Of a DNA stretch of 50,971 nucleotides, positions 37,701 to 45,796 are shown one piece after another. Within the stretch, counting starts at the first letter, position 1. Each line of letters begins with the position of its first letter. The DNA is taken from positions 1 through 50,971 of the forward strand of contig JAISRZ010000145.1 of assembly GCA_031273455.1 (NCBI GenBank), given 5' to 3'. A program made the translations under genes and the position numbers. The stretch comes from Deltaproteobacteria bacterium. Lineage in GTDB: Bacteria; Desulfobacterota; Desulfarculia; Adiutricales; Adiutricaceae. Below the pieces are notes generated by a model, which was not told where the DNA came from, did not search any database, and saw only the letters and a program-made list of their open reading frames with translations.

Positions 37701-38029
37701 CCCCCGGGACTCGCGACGTTTTAGCCGCTAGTGGGGTGCCGTGCCAGAAGATCGAGAAGATTAACGCCCCCAGGCCCAATCTGATTGATTTTCTTTTAGA
37801 CGGCAAAGCGGTCCTTTTGGTTAACACCGTGAGCGACCCCACTTCCATCACCGAGGCCAGCCGCATCCGCTGGGCGGCCATCCGCCGGGGCGTCTCCATG
37901 ATCACCACCATGGCCAGCTTAACCGCCGCGGTGGAGGGCTTAAGAGAAATGAAAATTAAGGAAGGGCGCGACCAAAGGTGGCGCCTTTCCCCTCTCCAGA
38001 CCTATCACGGCCAAGCAATGGGCGAATGA
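34712..38029 (+). CDS. carB: Carbamoyl-phosphate synthase large subunit
   Basis: 1105 residues, close to the usual 1070-1080. Two homologous halves: [21 protein letters not shown] and the repeat [21 protein letters not shown] mark the two preATP-grasp domains. The ATP-grasp domains span about 128-330 and 690-880, with [10 protein letters not shown] and SFVLGGRAM loops and [18 protein letters not shown] / [18 protein letters not shown] ligand strands. The C-terminal MGS-like allosteric domain (about 965-1090) ends with LINTVS-like LLVNTVSD. It makes carbamoyl phosphate from bicarbonate, ammonia and two ATP. It overlaps carA by 8 bp. Another gene, for a NifA-like regulator, starts 42 bp after it. 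Confidence 0.98.
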   Translation: MPKRSDLETILILGSGPIVIGQACEFDYSATQGCKALKEEGYRLVLLNSNPATVMTDPELSDRTYIEPMTLEVAQGIIALEKPQAILPTLGGQTALNLAMELHKSGVLDRERVEMIGSNPTVIEVAESRERFRAAMTEWGLDIPVSGLASSVEEALEAAERSGFPAIVRPSFTLGGSGGGVAFNREELKELAWRGLTVSPIGQILVEQSLIGWKELELEMIRDLADNAIIVCGIENVDPMGVHTGDSVTVAPIQTLTDVEYQAMRDDSLKVARAVGLNGGCNIQFAISPTTGRRVVIEMNPRVSRSSALASKATGFPIARVAAKLAVGYTLGELKNGITGKSACFEPALDYCVVKAPRFNFEKFAGASQTLGLEMRAVGETMALGGNFREALQKALRGLETGRLSLECREIASIKPEERLEWLKRHLVTPEPDRLAQLYEALKLGLTLEEAKSLTGLDPWFIGQLMEIWATEKFIAGPLADSLAKGETPLAESWIKVKSQGFSDLRIAKIVRAARPGPEITPAKIKALRLAAGVRPHFRQVDTCAGEFAAETPYYYSSFDSPSVPPEPKLKDPGETGPKKVMILGGGPNRIGQGIEFDYCCVKACQAFDAIGCATIMVNSNPETVSTDYDAVGRLYFEPVTFEDVLAVVEEEKPDGVIVQLGGQTPLNLAQELKDAGVPIWGTAPEAIFQAEDRKGWNDLVSRLSLKQPPSGMAPDIESACVIAERVGYPVIVRPSFVLGGRAMKIIHRPTELRDYLSGLSLSGMALGVDNPILVDKFLDDAVEVDVDAVADGEKVVIAAIMEHIERAGVHSGDSCCSIPPFTLSEAIQKEIRLETEKLGLALGVKGLMNIQFAVAKGVVYVLEANPRASRTAPFVSKATGKPLIQTAARIMAGSSLDELGFTEPFGQGYYAVKEAVLPWNRFSGVEVDLGPEMRSTGEVMGLDDNFGLAFLKAQAAAGMTIPRSGDIVLTVSDRDKEALVPLARNLVGLGFTIHATPGTRDVLAASGVPCQKIEKINAPRPNLIDFLLDGKAVLLVNTVSDPTSITEASRIRWAAIRRGVSMITTMASLTAAVEGLREMKIKEGRDQRWRLSPLQTYHGQAMGE

Positions 38030-38071
38030 GGTCATTCCACTAGACCATTTGGTAAGTTCCGGTTGTAGAAG

Positions 38072-39625
38072 TTGACAATAAAAGAAGCGCAAATAAAAGA
38101 CAAAACCAGTGAGTTAAGACTCCTATTTGAGGTCAGCCAGGCTTTAAACGGGGCCACCACGGAATTGTCCGACCATCTCGATGAGGCCCTAGCTCTCATG
38201 GCCCAGTACACGGGCATGATGCGCGGGGCCTTCTATTTGATCAACCCCGATGGGGAAACGGTCATGGAAGCGGCTTACGGCATTAACCCCACGGAAAGGC
38301 GGAGGGCCCGCTACAAAAAAGGGGAGGGGGTCATCGGCCGGGTCACGGCCACGGGCCAGGCCATGGTGGTGCCCAACGTCTCCCAGGAGCCGCTCTTTTT
38401 AAACCGGACGCGGGCCCGGGATTTAAAAAAGGAGGACGTGGCCTTTATCTGCGTCCCCATCATCTTAGAGGGCCAGACCATTGGGGCCATCTCGGCGGAC
38501 CGCCTCTTCGCCGACACCGATCGGATGGACGAGGACATGCGCTTACTTACGGTTCTAGCGACTTTAATCTCCCGGGCCGTGGGGGTCAGACGGGATTTTT
38601 CCTCGCGTCATGAGGCCATGATTGAGGAAAATAGGCGCCTTCAAGCCATCTTGAACCAGAACTTTAAGTTTGGCCAGTTGGTTGGGCATTCCAAAGCTCT
38701 AAGAAACATCTTAGAGGAAGTGGCTCAAGTGGCCGCCACCAACACCACGGTGCTCATTCGGGGCGAGAGCGGGACGGGCAAGGAGATGATCGCTGGCCTT
38801 ATCCACGCCAATAGCTTACGGGCGGGCCAGCCTTTTATTAAAGTCAATTGCGCGGCCTTACCCGAGGGTTTGGTGGAAAGCGAGCTCTTTGGCCATGAGC
38901 GCGGGGCCTTCACCGGGGCGGTGAGCGGGCGGAAGGGCCGGTTTGAGATGGCCCATGGCGGGACTTTGTTTTTAGACGAAGTCGGCGACATGTCCTTAGC
39001 CACCCAAGCCAAGTTATTAAGGGTTATCCAGGAAAAAGAGTTTGAGCGACTCGGCGGGGGCCAGACCTTAAAGGTGGACGTCCGCTTAGTGGCCGCCACC
39101 AACCGGGAGCTGGAGAAGATGGCCGAAGAGGGCCGTTTTCGGATGGATCTTTACTATCGTTTAAGCGTTTTTCCGTTGTCTTTACCGCCTTTACGGAAGC
39201 GGGTGGAAGATATCATGGAACTGGCGGAAAATTTCGCGGCCAAGTTCTCGGCGGACCAGGAAAAACCCATCCATATCTCCAACGAGGCCTATAGTTTACT
39301 TCGGGCCTACGAGTGGCCCGGGAACATCCGGGAGCTGGAGAACATCATCGAAAGAGCCGTGGTCCTCTGTGGCCCGGAAGGGGTCATTGAGGCCCGCCAT
39401 CTACCGGCCTGGCTCCAGAACCAAAGCTTAACCAAAGAGCCCAGGACCTTGGAGGAAGCGGTCTCCTCTTTGGAAAGACGGCTCATGATCGAGGCTTTGG
39501 AGGACACCGGCGGTCACGTCAACCAGGCCGCTAGCCGCTTAGGGCTAACCGAGCGGAAGATGAGCCTCCGCATGGAAAAATATAACATCGATTTTCGGCA
39601 TTTCCGGTCCAGCTGGAAGACCTGA
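38072..39625 (+). CDS. NifA-like sigma-54-dependent transcriptional activator
   Basis: 517 residues: N-terminal GAF domain (about 20-170), AAA+ domain (about 200-430) and Fis-type helix-turn-helix (about 470-510). The AAA+ part has GESGTGKE, the sigma-54-contacting ESELFGHERGAFTGA, GGTLFLDEVGDM and the R-finger region NIRELENIIERAV. The C-terminus GGHVNQAASRLGLTERKMSLRMEKYNI resembles NifA. It lacks the Cx4C interdomain motif of oxygen-sensitive rhizobial NifA. TTG at 38072 is the only plausible start, because TAG precedes it by two codons and no ATG follows for about 35 codons. No nif genes are in this window; it could control other sigma-54 promoters such as those at 14335 and 50938. That link is speculation. 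Confidence 0.88.
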   Translation: MTIKEAQIKDKTSELRLLFEVSQALNGATTELSDHLDEALALMAQYTGMMRGAFYLINPDGETVMEAAYGINPTERRRARYKKGEGVIGRVTATGQAMVVPNVSQEPLFLNRTRARDLKKEDVAFICVPIILEGQTIGAISADRLFADTDRMDEDMRLLTVLATLISRAVGVRRDFSSRHEAMIEENRRLQAILNQNFKFGQLVGHSKALRNILEEVAQVAATNTTVLIRGESGTGKEMIAGLIHANSLRAGQPFIKVNCAALPEGLVESELFGHERGAFTGAVSGRKGRFEMAHGGTLFLDEVGDMSLATQAKLLRVIQEKEFERLGGGQTLKVDVRLVAATNRELEKMAEEGRFRMDLYYRLSVFPLSLPPLRKRVEDIMELAENFAAKFSADQEKPIHISNEAYSLLRAYEWPGNIRELENIIERAVVLCGPEGVIEARHLPAWLQNQSLTKEPRTLEEAVSSLERRLMIEALEDTGGHVNQAASRLGLTERKMSLRMEKYNIDFRHFRSSWKT

Positions 39626-39812
39626 TCGCCTTTTTTAGGGAAGAATCCTTAGAAACCTAAAATTAGATGTTGCGAATAGAAAGTTTTTAGCTTAAGATGC
39701 TTGGTTATTGGTTTTATAAGCGTGTAAACATATTTTCTTACCTGGAAATCTGGTCTTTTCGCTAATTGTGGAAAAGTTGCCGATGGCTTCTTTTCTGGTT
39801 GAGGGCTAACCA

Positions 39813-40616
39813 GTGATAGCGATAGTAACCAAAAGAATAGCTTGCTTATTGGCGATTGGCGTTGTAACCTCTGGAGTTCTCTGGGCCGCCTATCAATTTA
39901 TTCCCTCGGCCAGCTGGTTTGTCGAAAACCTCTTGGACGGAACCTTTACCCCGGATTTTATCCCCAAAAACGCGGTCACGGAATATCTTTACTCAGCGGG
40001 CTCCGCGGTTGGCGGCGGGTATCTGTGGGTTTGGAATAAGATTTTTTCGCGGGGCGGGTCCCTTAAAAAAATTAAAACTAAAGCCAATGACAATGAATGG
40101 CTTAAAAGTATAATAGCGCATACCACTAATATAGATGATTATGTGAAAAATAACGCTGTTATAACTAAAGGAACATTAATAGCAATTAAAGAACATTGCA
40201 AAAAATATGTTGAAGATAGACGTTCTGTAAATATAGCTGTACTTAATCATTTTAATGAAGGTGAATTAGCTTACGACAAAATTGTTGGAATTTTAGACGG
40301 CTTAGATGACACTTTTTTAAATATTATTCATAGTCTTACACTTGCTTTAGTGACATTTAATGAAAAGAAATCTTTGCAAAATCTAAAAAAGAAAAAGAAA
40401 GAAGAAACATATTCAGGATATAAAGAAGTTTATGACTCATTTGTAAATCGTATTAAAAGCCCTGTTGGTCATTTAGATAATATTATTCTGAAAATGGAAC
40501 AATTGAACCTTCAGTTAGCTGATTTATCGTCATTTGATGTTGATGATGTGAATAACTTGTCTTCTGTTCAAGAAATTAATGCTTTAATAGGTCAATTACA
40601 CTTATATAAAGTCTGA
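39813..40616 (+). CDS. Membrane-anchored hypothetical protein, mosaic composition
   Basis: I do not recognise this family. GTG start at 39813 after GAGGG. An N-terminal hydrophobic helix (about 8-30) and a second weakly hydrophobic stretch near 58-75 suggest membrane anchoring. The remaining ~180 residues are soluble, charged and helical, with a basic run LKKKKKEE near residue 195 and a heptad-rich C-terminus (ILKMEQLNLQLADLSSF). The first ~90 codons have the GC-rich composition of the core genes, while codons from about position 40080 onward are strongly AT-rich, as if a new C-terminal part had been recombined onto a resident N-terminus. The architecture recalls membrane-tethered accessory proteins but no function is supported. 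Confidence 0.65.
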   Translation: MIAIVTKRIACLLAIGVVTSGVLWAAYQFIPSASWFVENLLDGTFTPDFIPKNAVTEYLYSAGSAVGGGYLWVWNKIFSRGGSLKKIKTKANDNEWLKSIIAHTTNIDDYVKNNAVITKGTLIAIKEHCKKYVEDRRSVNIAVLNHFNEGELAYDKIVGILDGLDDTFLNIIHSLTLALVTFNEKKSLQNLKKKKKEETYSGYKEVYDSFVNRIKSPVGHLDNIILKMEQLNLQLADLSSFDVDDVNNLSSVQEINALIGQLHLYKV

Positions 40617-40643
40617 GCTTATCGCCCAAAAACTCGCTCCTTT

Positions 40644-40714
40644 CGCGTCACAGCTCGCGTCACAGCTATGTGCAGCTATGTGCGGCTATGTGCGTGTCAC
40701 AGCCGTCACAGCTC
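40644..40714 (+). repeat. Cluster of short tandem repeats
   Basis: CGCGTCACAGCT occurs twice in tandem, followed by three copies of a GCTATGTGCG-like 10-mer and two further TCACAGC motifs. The pattern suggests slippage or nested duplication. Confidence 0.75.
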
Positions 40715-41413
40715 GGCCACTTAAGTTTTGGCCCTTAAGTCGTTGGCCGAGCTTGGCTAATCTTGCTTGAACGCGGCTTATTTAGAAACTACCTTGCTTT
40801 CGCTTCGCCATCTGGCCCCCCAAAGCTAGTCCGTCTTCTCCGCCAAACTATGGGCCCGCGTCTTCTTAACGGCGGCTAGAAATCGCCCTAAGTTTACTAG
40901 GCGCCCCCTTACCTTCTGGCCCGGTCGCGTCTTATCTTAACGTTCCGCCGCCCACGTCCAATTCTCGCCGCCTAAAGTTAATCCCGCCTAAAGGTAAATC
41001 CACGGTCGCTCGCCTCCGTTTAAACCGCGGCTCTAAAGCGCCTTACGCTTAAGGCTCGGCCAGAAAGCGCCTACTGGCTAACCCACTTTTAGCCAACCGA
41101 TCCACCTATAGAAACCGCCCCCAAAAGGCCATATATCTGGCCGCCTAAAGGCTAAAACCTCATATCCCAGAGTGTGCCACCCACTATAGCCTTAAGCGAG
41201 TGGGGCCTTAAGAAAGCTTAATCTTCGTTCTTAAGACCGATTTTAAGGGTTTACCAGCTTATTATTTAGCGAGCGAAGTCGCTATTAGGGGAGTTCTGGC
41301 CTTAAGTCTATACCGCCTTAGGCTAGACTTGAGAGGCTAAAGTTGGAAGGGCTAAAGCTGGCTGGCGATGAACAGAATTCCCTTTAAAAGCGAGAGAAAA
41401 AAGCCCAGCTTCC

Positions 41414-41571
41414 CCTTAAGCCACTTCATAGATCGAAAAAAATAATCAATTTTTTTTAGCGTGGCGCCCTAACCTAAGCCCGGACCGTTCGCCCCCCCCT
41501 TAACCCAACCTCTGGGCGAGAAATCAAATCCTCGCCTCGCCTTAAGCCACTTATAGATCGAAAAAAAATAA
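41414..41571 (+). repeat. Pair of ~32-bp direct repeats
   Basis: CCTTAAGCCACTT(CA)TAGATCG followed by an A7-A8 run lies at 41414-41445 and again at 41540-41571, 126 bp apart, with only a 2-bp indel and a run-length difference. Confidence 0.8.
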
Positions 41572-41719
41572 GCGATTATTTTCGGCCAAGCGGCCTCAAG
41601 CCAGCGTCAGCCTTTAAGAAGCCGATCTCGTCTAACTCAACTGGGGGCGAGGCGGGGGTTAATAAACCGGGCTAATAGCTTAGGGTCTTTAACGGGCCAG
41701 ACCCTGGCTACGAAAAGAC

Positions 41720-41740
41720 CCCAAAGGCTTTGGGCTTTTT
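41720..41740 (+). terminator. Terminator-like hairpin in the gene-free region
   Basis: CCCAAA (41720-41725) pairs with TTTGGG (41729-41734) around GGC, followed by C and five T. It suggests a transcript ending here although no gene is seen to its left for 1.1 kb. Confidence 0.45.
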
Positions 41741-42923
41741 GTTCGTTTAGGGAACATTATGGCCCCAATCCTGGGATAAGCCGCTAGATTATGGCTACGG
41801 TGGCTAAGGCCCCCAAAGGTTTTCCCTTGACCCTGAAAGAAAAGACCATTATTGGCCAAAACTTCATAGTTTTTTTAAATGGTTAGGGTCCCTGAAGGCC
41901 CTATCATTATCGTAGGCGACTTTGACTATCTATTAATCGGGTAATTTCCCATACTTACTACTTTAAGCCTATAATATACGACTGACATTATATAAAAAAA
42001 TCGAAAATTCACTTTTATCGACAAAAATATATTTCAATTTAAAGCTGTTTTCCAGTAAGGGCTGTCAACTAATAAGATAATCGCTAGGGGTAAAACTAGG
42101 ATTAAAGATGACGAATAAATATGAAACTGAATTAAATAATAAAAAGTCAATGATTTAAGCCCATGTTTCGTCAGTAGCTTTGGTGACTTAACTAAATAGC
42201 CGGTCCAAGGCCTAATAAAGATAAGTGACCGCGATAGACTTTTATAAAAGTCCCCTTGTCCGCGACCAAGAAGGCCCAAACGGGTCGGATGACCGGTTTT
42301 TGGGCTAAAAAATGACAAAAATTTGACTTGTCAAAAAATTTTTTTGCCATATATTATTTCGCCTAAATCGCTTGCTTTAGATTATGTTTACTTCAAATAA
42401 ATTTTGATAAAATATGTTTAACAGAATAAATACAAGTAACAACAGTTTTGAACAAGTGAATAATATTGAAAACGCATTTTTAACAAGCCTTTGAGCAAGC
42501 TTAACAACTAATTAATAACGATTAGGCTCGAAAACAGTATCGGGCCCGACCGGAAAATTTTTGGTCAGCGAATAAAATTGGCTTTACATTTCGCGGGAGG
42601 TTTGCTATTTCTGATTTCAAAGTGACATAATATTTTCGGGTCGGGAAATTGGCGCCCCAACCCAGTGGCTCTTAGTTTTAAAAGTTTTTTAAAACTTTTA
42701 CTAAGAATTTCGCTTATTTAAATTATTTGAGCGCTATTTTATTTATTGACGAATAAGCTTAGGGCGTGGCCAGACCAAAGAATTGGCTGGTCAAAATGGG
42801 GTGACCCAGGTCGAACGCCCGGTCGTCACATAATGAAATAGAATTTAAATAGGAATCTTCATAGGCGTTCAGAAAATCCAGACGAGTCATAATTTAATTT
42901 GTCTAGGTTTTCTCGCTTTTACA

Positions 42924-42949
42924 TAAATCACCTCAAAATAGGTGATTTA
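42924..42949. promoter_or_regulatory. Perfect 10-bp hairpin or operator
   Basis: TAAATCACCT / AGGTGATTTA with a 6-nt spacer CAAAAT. It lies about 490 bp before hydC and could be a dimeric regulator site or an RNA hairpin. Confidence 0.4.
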
Positions 42950-43432
42950 ATATGAGGTTCTGCAGGTTCATTTATTTTTTTTAAATTTTAAACCCTGTGT
43001 AGCTATAATTGTATTCAAAATTAGGTATTATAAATAGTAATTAATAATCTTATCCATTATAAAACCTTATAATTGACCTAGCCCCAGCGGCGGCCCCAGC
43101 CTTCCGCCGGGCGGAAAATTGTGAGGCGATTTGGCGACCAAAAAACTCCCATTAGGATCTAATTTAAAGTCGCGCTCCTGGATAAGCTAGCCTATTTAAA
43201 TAATTAGCCTCTAATTATATCGCTTCTAAGTATCATGTTTTTCAATAATTTATGGAAATACTATCGCTTTAAGGATCTTTTTAACCTTTTCGCTTTCCAG
43301 GATCGCGGAAGTTTAGGCGATAGCCCAAAGATTAAAGGAGTCCACCTTAAGTCCATTTTTGGTTTTTCCGCGGCTGACCGGCCTTCGGGCTGGTAATTAG
43401 TTGACCGGTGTAATCCGGAGAAAGAGTCGATT

Positions 43433-43924
43433 ATGAATCAAATTTTTGACCCCATTGAACTGGATGAGATTGTCAAATCTCAATCCACGGACCCCAGCGC
43501 CGTGATCTCCGTCCTGCAGACGATTCAGGAGAAGTACCGCTACATCCCCAGGGAAGTCTTCCGTCCCCTTTCCCTGAAGATGGGTATCAGCGAGGCCCGC
43601 ATCTATTCCGTGGTGACCTTCTACGAGAACTTCTCGTTGGATCCGAAAGGCCACTTCGTCATCAAGATTTGCGACGGCACCGCCTGTCACGTCCGGAAGT
43701 CCATGCCGAACTTGGAAAGGCTTCGTAAGGAGCTGGATCTGCCCGAGGGCAAAGTCACCAAAGACGATCTGTCTTTCTCGGTGGAGACGGTGTCCTGCCT
43801 TGGGGCTTGTGGCCTCGCCCCGGTCCTCACAGTCAATGACAAGGTCTATCCGGCCATGACCCCGGATAAGGTCTCGGACTTGGTCGCTAAACTGAAAGAG
43901 GAGTTGGCAAATGAAACTCACTAG
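43433..43924 (+). CDS. hydC: NADH-dependent [FeFe]-hydrogenase subunit HydC/HndA (NuoE-like)
   Basis: 163 residues with the NuoE/HndA fold: an N-terminal helical part (LQTIQEKYRYIPREVF, ISEARIYSVVTFYENF) and a thioredoxin-like [2Fe-2S] domain with CDGTACHVR and VSCLGACGLAPV, giving the four ligands C-x4-C and C-x3-C. It passes electrons between the flavin subunit and the rest of the complex in the cytoplasm. It is first in the operon and overlaps hydB by 14 bp. GGAGAAAGAG precedes the ATG. The gene order hydC-hydB-hydA matches trimeric electron-bifurcating hydrogenases. Confidence 0.95.
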   Translation: MNQIFDPIELDEIVKSQSTDPSAVISVLQTIQEKYRYIPREVFRPLSLKMGISEARIYSVVTFYENFSLDPKGHFVIKICDGTACHVRKSMPNLERLRKELDLPEGKVTKDDLSFSVETVSCLGACGLAPVLTVNDKVYPAMTPDKVSDLVAKLKEELANETH

Positions 43925-45791
43925 TCGGGCGGACCTCAAAGAGGCGCGGCAGATTTTTTCGAGGGCCTTACAACTTCAGGAAACGAAGATCCTGGTCTGC
44001 GCGGGCACGGGCTGTATCGCCGGCGGTTCGCTCATCATTCGGGATAAGATTAATGAGCTTTTGAAGGCCAAGTCTTTGCCAGTGACCGTGGAAATGGCTG
44101 ATGAGCCCCACGATAAGGAAATCAACATTAAGTCCAGCGGTTGCCACGGCTTCTGCGAGATGGGGCCTTTGGTGCGGATCGAGCCCCAAGGGTTTCTATA
44201 TATTAGGGTCCAGCTGGAGGACTGCGAGGAGATCGTCAACGAGACGATCGTGGCCGGAAAACACATTCCGCGTCTGGCCTACACCTTTGAGGACAAGATG
44301 TACCCCAAGCAGGACGAGATCCCGTTCTACCGGCAGCAGACTCGCGTGGTTTTGGAGCACTGCGGCCACATCGACGCCACCAGCGTTAAAGAGTACATCG
44401 GCGTGGGCGGCTATTCGGCTTTGGAAAAGGCTTTGTTTGAGCTGACCCCGGATAAGATCGTTAAAGAGATGTCCGACTCGGGCCTCCGCGGTCGGGGCGG
44501 CGGCGGCTTTCCGGTGGGCCGGAAGTGGGCTGAAGTCCAAAGGCAGAAGAACAAACCCAAGTACGTGGTCTGTAACGGTGACGAAGGCGACCCCGGGGCT
44601 TTCATGGACCGCTCCATCATGGAGGGGGATCCCCACCGCATGCTGGAAGGCATGATCATTTCCGGCATCGCTTGCGACGCCTCGGAAGCTTACATCTACG
44701 TCCGGGCCGAGTACCCCATGGCCGTTAACCGCTTAAAGTTGGCCATTGAGCAAGCCACGGACATTGGTTTGTTAGGCGATAACATCTTAGGCTCCAACTT
44801 TAGCTTTAAGATCAAGATCAACCGCGGAGCCGGAGCTTTCGTCTGCGGGGAAGGCAGCGCCCTAACCGCCTCCATTGAGGGGAAACGCGGCATGCCGAGG
44901 GTTAAACCGCCCCGCACGGCGGAGCACGGCTTATTTAACCAACCCACGGTTTTAAACAACGTGGAGACCTTCGCCAACGTGCCCGAGATCCTCAATCGGG
45001 GGGCCAATTGGTACAACAAGTACGGCCCGGCCAAGAGCCCGGGCACTAAGGCCTTCGCTTTAACCGGTAACATTAGAAACACCGGTCTCATTGAGGTTCC
45101 CATGGGCTCTACCCTAAGGACCATCATCTATGACATCGGTGGCGGCATCCCCGGCGGGGCCGAGTTTAAAGCCGTCCAAATCGGCGGCCCCTCAGGCGGC
45201 TGTTTGACCACGGACGACTTAGATCTGCCTTTGGATTTCGATTCCTTGAAAAAGGCTGGGGCCATGGTCGGCTCGGGCGGCTTGGTGGTCATGGACAGCA
45301 ACACCTGCATGGTTGAGGTGGCGCGCTTTTTCATGAACTTCATCCAAAACGAGTCCTGCGGTAAATGCGTCCCTTGCCGGGAAGGCACCAAAAGGATGCT
45401 CATGATCCTCGAGCGGATCGTCTCCGGTCGGGGGAACATTGGGGATCTGGACCTTCTTTTGGAACTGGCCGACACTGTCTCCAACACCGCTCTATGCGGC
45501 CTTGGCAAAACCGCTCCCAACCCAGTCGTGAGCACCATCCGGAAGTTTCGGGACGAGTACTTAGCCCACATCGTGGACAAGCGTTGCCCCGGTAAAGTCT
45601 GCGCCAAAATGCGGCGCTATTATGTGGATCCGGAGTTGTGCAAGGGTTGCTCCAAGTGCGCTCAGGCCTGCGCTTCGGCGGCTATCACCGGTAAGGTTAA
45701 GGAGTCTTTCTCCATTGACCTTTCCAAGTGCACCCGCTGCGGGGCGTGTATCAACACCTGTAAATTCAGCGCCATTAAGGAAGGTTGGTGA
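43911..45791 (+). CDS. hydB: NADH-dependent [FeFe]-hydrogenase flavin subunit HydB/HndC (NuoF-like)
   Basis: 626 residues. The N-terminal thioredoxin-like [2Fe-2S] domain (about 20-110) has VCAGTGCIAGGS and SSGCHGFCEMG. The NuoF core binds NADH and FMN (LRGRGGGGFPVGRKW, CNGDEGDPGAFMDR, GAGAFVCGEGSAL), then an SLBB-like stretch and the [4Fe-4S] motif ESCGKCVPCREGTKRM with a later CGLGK. The C-terminus adds two [4Fe-4S] ferredoxin motifs, CKGCSKCAQACASAAI and CTRCGACINTCKFSAI. This is the long HydB form that carries its own N-terminal [2Fe-2S] domain, so a separate HndB is not needed. In bifurcating enzymes this subunit handles NAD(H) and probably ferredoxin. It overlaps hydC by 14 bp; hydA starts 5 bp after its stop. 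Confidence 0.95.
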   Translation: MKLTSRADLKEARQIFSRALQLQETKILVCAGTGCIAGGSLIIRDKINELLKAKSLPVTVEMADEPHDKEINIKSSGCHGFCEMGPLVRIEPQGFLYIRVQLEDCEEIVNETIVAGKHIPRLAYTFEDKMYPKQDEIPFYRQQTRVVLEHCGHIDATSVKEYIGVGGYSALEKALFELTPDKIVKEMSDSGLRGRGGGGFPVGRKWAEVQRQKNKPKYVVCNGDEGDPGAFMDRSIMEGDPHRMLEGMIISGIACDASEAYIYVRAEYPMAVNRLKLAIEQATDIGLLGDNILGSNFSFKIKINRGAGAFVCGEGSALTASIEGKRGMPRVKPPRTAEHGLFNQPTVLNNVETFANVPEILNRGANWYNKYGPAKSPGTKAFALTGNIRNTGLIEVPMGSTLRTIIYDIGGGIPGGAEFKAVQIGGPSGGCLTTDDLDLPLDFDSLKKAGAMVGSGGLVVMDSNTCMVEVARFFMNFIQNESCGKCVPCREGTKRMLMILERIVSGRGNIGDLDLLLELADTVSNTALCGLGKTAPNPVVSTIRKFRDEYLAHIVDKRCPGKVCAKMRRYYVDPELCKGCSKCAQACASAAITGKVKESFSIDLSKCTRCGACINTCKFSAIKEGW

Positions 45792-45796
45792 GAGTT

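Larger units (their letters stand above)
40617..43432. other. 2.8-kb gene-free region
   Basis: No frame in this stretch combines length, ribosome-binding site and recognisable protein; the longest (42034-42318, minus) looks random. The left 1.4 kb is GC-rich and packed with short stop-interrupted frames; the right half is AT-rich. It holds short tandem repeats (40644-40714), a 32-bp direct repeat pair (41414-41445 and 41540-41571), and hairpins at 41720-41734 and 42924-42949. It could be decayed genes, a long non-coding RNA or a regulatory region upstream of hydCBA. Confidence 0.6.

Noticed and set aside
42034..42318. 94-codon minus-strand frame in the large gap
   Set aside because: AT-rich, no convincing ribosome-binding site, no recognisable domain; composition like the surrounding non-coding DNA.
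42570..42600. TGGCTTTACATTTCGC as a sigma-54 promoter before hydC
   Set aside because: The -24 is weak and the -12 lacks TTGC; it also lies more than 800 bp from hydC.
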